Of a DNA stretch of 64,000 nt, positions 58,156 to 64,000 are shown one piece after another (positions within the stretch are counted from its first letter, which is position 1; the number at the start of each line of letters is the position of its first letter). Source of the DNA: Rhizoctonia solani. Lineage: Eukaryota > Basidiomycota > Agaricomycetes > Cantharellales > Ceratobasidiaceae. The DNA is taken from assembly GCF_016906535.1 (NCBI RefSeq), contig NC_057375.1, positions 1,426,001-1,490,000 on the forward strand, in the 5' to 3' direction. The notes under the pieces were generated by a model. The model was not told where the DNA came from. It saw only the letters and a list, made by a program, of their open reading frames with translations, and ran no database searches. Both the position numbers and the translations under genes were made by a program.

Positions 58156-61100
58156 ATGGATACGCCCAGTCGACGAGGGGTCACTCCTAGGACACCTTCT
58201 GGCCTACCAAATCATATCAGATCTTCGTCCTTGTCACCTAAAAAACCTATTCCAGCACCGAGATTCAGTCAAACTCTTACACCACGACCTGCTTCGTTGA
58301 TATTCGGAAAGCCGATAACTGAAGCAGATTTGGGACTAGTAGACTGGCAGAACGTCCAAGATGCAGACCTGTCAGCAGACTTGTCTTTTGGTGATATTGA
58401 AGTGGAGGAAAAGGCAGAAGACAAAGTGTTGGTCACGGTTCGGTGAGCCTGTAGATCCCTGATGTTCGGTGCCCCTATGACTAACAAATGTCATAGAGTG
58501 AAACCAAGTGGAGCGGAGACCGAAATCGACAAGTCCACACGTGAAGCTTGGAGCATAGATTATGAAAAACAGTCAATAAAATTGAAAGAGCATCACGCTC
58601 GCCCAGGTGGCCCGTCCACAGGGGCATTCCACTATGGCTTGTACACTCACTTATATACCTCTAACACGCGATTTATCCAATTCCTTAATAGACACTGTAC
58701 TCACGGGCACAGATAATAAGGCTGTGTATGCCTCAACCGCAAAAACTCATGTTCGGTATGTGTCTTGTTTGTCCGCACCTAGGAATTGACATTGACTACT
58801 GTCAGGGCTGCGATGGATGGTTACAATTCAGTTGTATTCGCTTATGGACAGACTGCCTCCGGAAAGACATTTACCCTAGTGAGTGTCCTTATGTTTTCCT
58901 CGTGCTTGTCTAATTGGTGTATTTCTTAATAGAGCGGCTCTGAAGATCAACCCGGTATTATACCCCGAGCCATGCGTGACGTGTTTGGATACATTAAGAA
59001 GGTCGGTAATTGCTCGTACTCAACTAGCAACTCAGTTCTGAAATACGATTATATCAACTTAGCATCCCGATCGCGAGTTCTTACTGCGCGCATCATACCT
59101 TGAAATCTATAATGAACAGATATACGATTTGCTCGCACCTCCCACAAGCGCAGCCAATACTGTTACCTTGCAAGGGGTGGGGAATAATGTCCATCTCGCG
59201 GGTGCGTATTTTATTTCAATCCTTAGGAGTAATCGATCTAACGCTGATTATATGCGTATTAGGTGTTCGAGAGGAACCCATCACTTCATTTAAGTCGGTC
59301 AAAGAAGTTCTTGAGCGCGGTGATGCCGGAAGACGAACGGCGAGCACAGATTGGAACGAGCGTTCCAGTAGATCTCATAGCGTATTTCGATTGGTGAGTT
59401 TCGCTGCTCCCCAGTATATCCAATCGTTTTGAGTTCCAGCTAAAACCCGTATTCTCACCCATTAGGTGATTGAATCACGCGAAACATTATCCGAAAGTGA
59501 ACGCCTTGCCTCTCCAGGGCCCTTGGCAGTACCGATGACACCAGGCGGAAGTAAATTGCAGGCAAGAGGTGGTCGCTCTGTCCAGATGTCAACACTTGTA
59601 CGCCATCCTCAACTTTTCAAAATTCTGCCCATTCCTGAATTGAGTTAAAGAGTTTGATAGATTTAGCAGGATCTGAAAAAGCCACTAGCGACAAGGACAG
59701 AACAAGAGAGGGAAAATATATTAACACAAGGTTCGTATTACGTGCGGACTTAATGTTCGGCAAGTTAACGAGTACCTAGCCTCTTGACTCTGGGGAGTGT
59801 AATTGGAACCTTGGCTGAGAATTCTGCTAAAGGAAAAAAGTGAGAATACACTGACCGCATGATTGTATTTGAATCCAACCATGCTATTCCAGCGATCATG
59901 TCCCATTCCGAAATAGCAAGTAGGTGCCTTCGTTATATCATTGAAGGTCTAATAACATATCTGTTTAGATTGACTCGATTACTTCAACCCTCACTATCGG
60001 GAGATGCCCGAATATCTGTTATATGCACTCTGAATCCACATCCAAGCGCGATTGGAGAGTCAACGAGCACCTTACAGTTCGCAGCGCGAGTCAAGAAGGT
60101 TTCGGTAAGTCGACCCTTGCAGCTATTATGGCTTAATTTCAATAAATTATTATGTCCAGCTCCACGCCACCAAGAAAGAGGTGGTAGACACAGACGCACT
60201 ACTTGAAAGATATAGAAAGGAAATTGAAGACCTCAAACGCCGCTTAGGCGAGCGGGAGAAAGAGGCTCCAATTCGGAATCGTAGATTAAGCGCCCGTGAG
60301 GTATGGTGTATGCGCTCATGCCAACTCGACTTGTCTGAACTATTTTATAGCAAGAGGACGAAGGCAAAGCGATGAATGATCTGAACCATCGAATCAAGCA
60401 ACTTACCAAGTTGATTCTAACCAGTCAAACTGTAGAAGAAGGCCGAGAGTCGAGGCCGGCCAGTCCGGCCAAGGTTGACTTTGACGCATCTCCTTATCAG
60501 GTTTGGCACCTTTCTCAGGCTTTTTTCGATAGCCACTGATATTCGTTCTGAATCTAGCTTCAGCAAGACCTTCTCACTGCGCGACGTACAGTCGAGTCTC
60601 AAGAACGACAAATTCTCTCTCTGGAGGCTGCCCTATCTCAACGACCATTGTTGCCCAGTGATGCGCCCGAATCCGACAAGGACCGGCTTATTGCAGACCT
60701 TAGCCGTACAGTCCGTGAATTAGAGATCGTTACTAAAGGTTACGAAGATAATCTCGGAGCTCCACTGAGACAGGTTCGCGAGGATGTCGAGAGAGAATGG
60801 TCTGTCAAGCTAGAAGACAAGGAGAGGGAATTGAAAGAAAAGTTGGCCTTCATTCAAGAATGCCAAATAGCCTTACAAAGGGAAAAACAGGTGAGAATTG
60901 CGCTATTTCAGACCAGTGCCTCCCAGACCTAAAGGTATTCGATACACAGGCACGAATAAAACTCGAGGAAGAGAAACTGGCGCTTGTATCATTTGTACGC
61001 GACTTTGATACTCAAGTGTTTCAAAAAGCGGTAACGGCAAACTATACGCCTGGCGGAACTCACGCAAGTGATCGTGTCAAACGAGCACACTCATTGGATG

Positions 61101-61285
61101 GCAACCAATCTCTTGCGCTTTCCAAAAAGCTGGGTAATCGGTATGGTGCAAAGCCGTTTGACGAGAACCCTGCACTGCTGGAAGAGGACGAAACTGAAGA
61201 CTTGGTCGAAGCAGAGCTGGGGGTCCAGAGTCCGGCCAAGTCCTCAAAGCGAGTTCTTGGTGACAAGGAAAATATCCCATTGTAA
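58156..61285 (+). CDS. Kinesin motor protein, kinesin-7 (CENP-E/Kip2)-like
   Basis: Plus-end-type microtubule motor. ATG 58156 (MDTPSRRGVTPRTPSGLPNH). After a Ser/Pro head, the motor domain begins KVLVTVRVKPSG and runs VYASTAKTHVRAAMDGYNSV, P-loop FAYGQTASGKTFTL (about 58820-58875), DQPGIIPRAMRDVFGYIKK, FLLRASYLEIYNEQIYDLLA, switch I NERSSRSHSVFRL (about 59350), switch II LIDLAGSEKAT (about 59660), SKLTRLLQPSLSGDARISVI and ESTSTLQFAARVKKV. Coiled-coil segments follow (LLERYRKEIEDLKRRLGERE, LIADLSRTVRELEIVTKGY, WSVKLEDKERELKEKLAF). The tail SKRVLGDKENIPL ends in TAA 61283-61285. The IPRA and AARVKK blocks and N-terminal motor favour kinesin-7. About twelve introns, one apparently GC-AG (58637-58691). 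Otherwise intact. Confidence 0.9.
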
Positions 61286-61454
61286 GTGGAGTCGTACACT
61301 CCCGATCTAAGAATGGGAAATGTATCAGTGCCCATGTTTCGTTTGCATATACCCATTGTTGTACCCAGAGTGTAGTATTGTAATAGGAATGTTACAGCAA
61401 TTGTTGCAGTTCAATATATTGTCGTTTGGTTCCTTATAGGAAGCACAGGCGTAC
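61286..61454. other. Convergent spacer, kinesin and GST 3' ends
   Basis: Short AT-rich 3' flank shared by the two convergent genes; nothing else is seen. Confidence 0.5.
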
Positions 61455-62364
61455 TCATGCAGATACCTCCGACGAGTCAGCCTCCAATCTTGAAATCTCT
61501 TTCCAAAACGTCGCCCATCTTCCGTTTTGCCAAGTGGACATATCCTTCCAGTACTTCATTTCGCCGCCTTCACATTTTTGGATGCCATGAAGAAGGCCAC
61601 CGAGGACAAAATCGATAAACGAGATTTGGCTTCCCATCACAAAAGGACCCTCTTTGCCTCCAAGTTCGAGTTGGTCACCCAGCGCCTCCCACCCCTCCCT
61701 TGCTTTAACCCAGTGTGTATCAACTTCGGGAAGGAGCTCCGATAGCTCTCGACCAAATATTGCCTTCCTAGTTCGATTGAAATATTCATAGCCTTTGTCA
61801 TCCATGAAGTTAGTCCGTGTCGCAGCGATTGGAAGGAGAACCATAGCAAAGCCCATGGCAGCATTCATAACTCTCTCCACCGCGATCCTCTGAAGTGCGC
61901 GTGTACCAGGAGGAATAGCGATAGGATACTTGGGTGCCGGGTACTTCTGGTCGAGATAGAGGGCAATCTCGAACGATTCAACGACATAGGTTGGTTTCCC
62001 ACTGGGATCACTTGAGGGATCTGCTATCACTATAGGGTACTTAGTACCATTACTGTGGTTCTGTTTTTCCATAAGATACGCACTTGGCAGCGTATATTTA
62101 AATAGGGGGTTGAATGAAGTAGGTGGAACACCGAGCTCTTTTAGTTTCGATTCGACATCTGCGAGTGAAACGAATTCAACTTTGTATGGCAAACGTTTGT
62201 AATTTAGGGTCAATCTGTGGTGGTGGTGCGTTTAGGGTATGTGCGTGTCTGTGGCAGCTTTCTGATGCGCATACTTACCGGGTCTTGTATGTGTTTGGGG
62301 ACCAAGGTCCGTCTTTCGAATAAATATCGTACAAAATGATTGGGTTCTCTTTCGTAGCGGCCAT
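61455..62364 (-). CDS. Glutathione S-transferase-like protein, copy A
   Basis: Thioredoxin-fold GST family of basidiomycetes, probably a cytosolic detoxifying or etherase-like enzyme. ATG 62362-62364 gives MAATKENPIILYDIYSKDGP, WSPNTYKTR, an intron, then LTLNYKRLPYKVEFVSLADV, ESKLKELGVPPTSFNPLF. The N-terminal domain closes with the ES motif region YVVESFEIALYLDQKYP. The helical C-terminal domain contains VERVMNAAMGFAMVLLPIAA, YFNRTRKAIFGRELSELLPE and PFVMGSQISFIDFVLGGLLH, with the stop at 61455-61457. Serine in the WSPN segment is a plausible catalytic position by analogy. An insert of about 17 residues (SAYLMEKQNHSNGTK) sits between beta-3 and beta-4 where copy B has an intron. It may be an unrecognised intron, but its length is not compatible with simple excision. 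Confidence 0.82.
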
Positions 62365-62770
62365 TACGTTGGAGTGGGTGTCGGAAGCAGAAACTCGAGT
62401 GATCGCCCTCTTTAAACCTCGGTTCAACCTTACTGAAGAACATCATTGCGGGATATCAATCAGACTTACACTGGTTCAATGATACTGGGAGAATGTGGGT
62501 GTTGTGTCAAAGGTGAGTAATGCTGATGGAGGATCGGGGCAGTCGGCGTTATGTAATCTATTGATCGTCTTGTCATGGATCAAAAGTGCCCTATGCAGTG
62601 TTGTACACATATGGTACAGCACAGTGTATGAGAGAAGGAAGGGTTGTATGGCCAATGTGCTGATTTTATACTCCTTCATGTGTCCATCCCAAAAAGTACG
62701 CGCGCATATATAGCAGTCGTATATAGCAGTCGTGTAGCTTCCAACTCCGTATACATATTGTCACGCATCA
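62365..62770. other. Spacer between the two GST genes
   Basis: Short ORFs only. It contains the promoter of copy A and the 3' flank of copy B. Confidence 0.45.
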
Positions 62771-63683
62771 CTAGGACAAAACCTCAGACGAATTTGCTTC
62801 TACCCTTTCTATCTCTGCCCAAAACGATCCCCATAGGCCATCCTGCCAGCTCGACATGTCCTTCCAAAGCGTCATCTCGCCGCCTTCGTAAACTCTTATG
62901 GCTTGAAGCATACATCCGAGGGCGAAATCGACAAATGTCATCTGTTCCCCCATCACAAAAGGACCTTCATCTCTGAGATTAAGACTGTTCCCCAAGGCCT
63001 CCCACTTGGCCTTGGCCTTCATCCAGTTCTCTTTGGATGATTCCATCACTTCTGACAGATCTTTGCCGAACATTGCCTTCCTGGTACGAGTATAGTACTC
63101 GTGTCCCTTTTCGTCCAGGAAACCGGGTCGTATGGCCGCAAAAGGTAGAATGACGGGAGCAAAGGTTATCCCTACACTCATGATATAATCTGAAGCGAGC
63201 TTCTGCATATTGCGCATCCCGTGAGGGATGACAGTTGGGTAGTCCGGCCCAGGGTACTTGCTGTCCAAGTAAACGGCAATCTCAAACGAGTCCATGATGT
63301 ACGTAGGTTGCCCACCGGGATTAGGTGAGGGGTCCGCTATTACTATCAGGATATCTTCAATGTCTTCGATTATTGTTAGTTTAATATCAAACAAATACCT
63401 GGTAGTGTATATTGATATATCGGATGCCCATGTGGCGAGGGAGAAACACCCAATTCCTTTAGTTTAGTCTCGATATCTGCAATCGAGATATATTCGACTC
63501 GATATGGCAGCCGTTTATAATTGAGCGTCAACCTATTTGATTGTATTTAGTTGGACTCGTAGTGAATATACAGACCTGTGTTGTGAATCGATCTCACCGC
63601 GTTTTGTATGTATTTGGAGACCATGGTCCATCTCGTGAGTAAATGTCGTAGAAAATGATTGGATTTGTTTTAGTTGCTGTCAT
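62771..63683 (-). CDS. Glutathione S-transferase-like protein, copy B
   Basis: Tandem paralogue of the gene at 61455-62364 in the same orientation, about 400 bp upstream. ATG 63681-63683 gives MTATKTNPIIFYDIYSRDGP, WSPNTYKTR, an intron, then LTLNYKRLPYRVEYISIADI, ETKLKELGVSPSPHGHP. A second intron (about 63350-63398) precedes ILIVIADPSPNPGGQPTYI. The fold continues with MDSFEIAVYLDSKYPGPDYP, SVGITFAPVILPFAAIRPGF, YYTRTRKAMFGKDLSEVMES and GPFVMGEQMTFVDFALGCML, with the stop at 62771-62773. Exon structure matches copy A except for the second intron. Both look intact, so the pair is a recent-to-moderate duplication with conserved active-site surroundings. The substrate cannot be told. Confidence 0.84.
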
Positions 63684-64000
63684 TGATCGAAGGGTGATAC
63701 ACAAATTTATTGGATCTAAGACGTACGTGCGCGCGTGCAAGCACTCAAGTCGGATCAGAACCCTTGTAACTTGGGTTGGTCCTGTATAGTACTTGCTCGA
63801 CGAGCGCCAGAGACCTTTGGACCACCCCCCACTGAACAAGGATGCATACATCCGTATGGGAGCTTTACTCTCAAGACAATCTCGCTTGGCTTGTGGGTGG
63901 TGAGGGCTGAAGATCCATGGGTTATTAATAAAATGATTAGATTAGAAGTCACCCATAAAGTCTACAAAAAAACCAAGGCATCCTCCTAGTCTATGACTCG
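63684..64000. promoter_or_regulatory. 5' flank of GST copy B
   Basis: No coding sequence is recognisable. It should contain the GST copy B promoter. Confidence 0.4.

Overview
The window reads as nuclear DNA of a filamentous basidiomycete, most like a Rhizoctonia/Ceratobasidiaceae-type agaricomycete. The grounds are short GT-AG introns of about 45-60 nt in almost every gene, many Zn2Cys6 regulators and F-box proteins, a Tnp2/Plavaka-type DNA transposon, and conserved single-copy eukaryotic genes (MTR4, MO25, BUB2, RPL38, a kinesin). The species assignment is inference.

Layout. 1-6.1 kb: the 3' end of one zinc-cluster regulator, a decayed GNAT acetyltransferase (-), a full zinc-cluster regulator (+) related to the first, and an aldo-keto reductase (-). 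6.1-13.6 kb is gene-poor; it holds a doubtful hypothetical gene and a small secreted protein gene with one apparent frameshift. 13.6-25.0 kb is the most unusual region. An F-box gene is split: its 5' exons start at 13604, its 3' exons end at 25039, and about 7.6 kb of Plavaka-like transposon sits between them, bounded by two direct copies (about 1.02 kb) of the middle of the F-box gene. The transposon holds a degraded tnp2 transposase (+) and a convergent accessory gene (-). 25.5-32.2 kb: two more zinc-cluster regulators (-), both with damaged DNA-binding modules. 33.8-39.3 kb: a small ORF remnant, MO25/HYM1 (+) and a decayed F-box gene (-).

40.7-61.3 kb is a conserved gene block: a DUF1399 glycine-rich-domain protein (-), an intron-containing tRNA-Tyr (-), MTR4 RNA helicase (-), an F-box gene (-), RPL38 (+), BUB2 (-), an RTA1-like membrane protein (+), and an F-box gene (-) divergent from a kinesin-7-like motor (+). 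61.4-63.7 kb: two tandem glutathione S-transferase-like genes (-).

Most genes work independently. MO25 and BUB2 belong to the morphogenesis and mitotic-exit networks and the kinesin is a microtubule motor, but they are not clustered like a pathway. There is no operon, CRISPR array or biosynthetic cluster. Where the two 1-kb repeats are compared, nearly all differences are single-base indels. Some apparent frameshifts in the window may therefore be long-read sequencing errors rather than real mutations.
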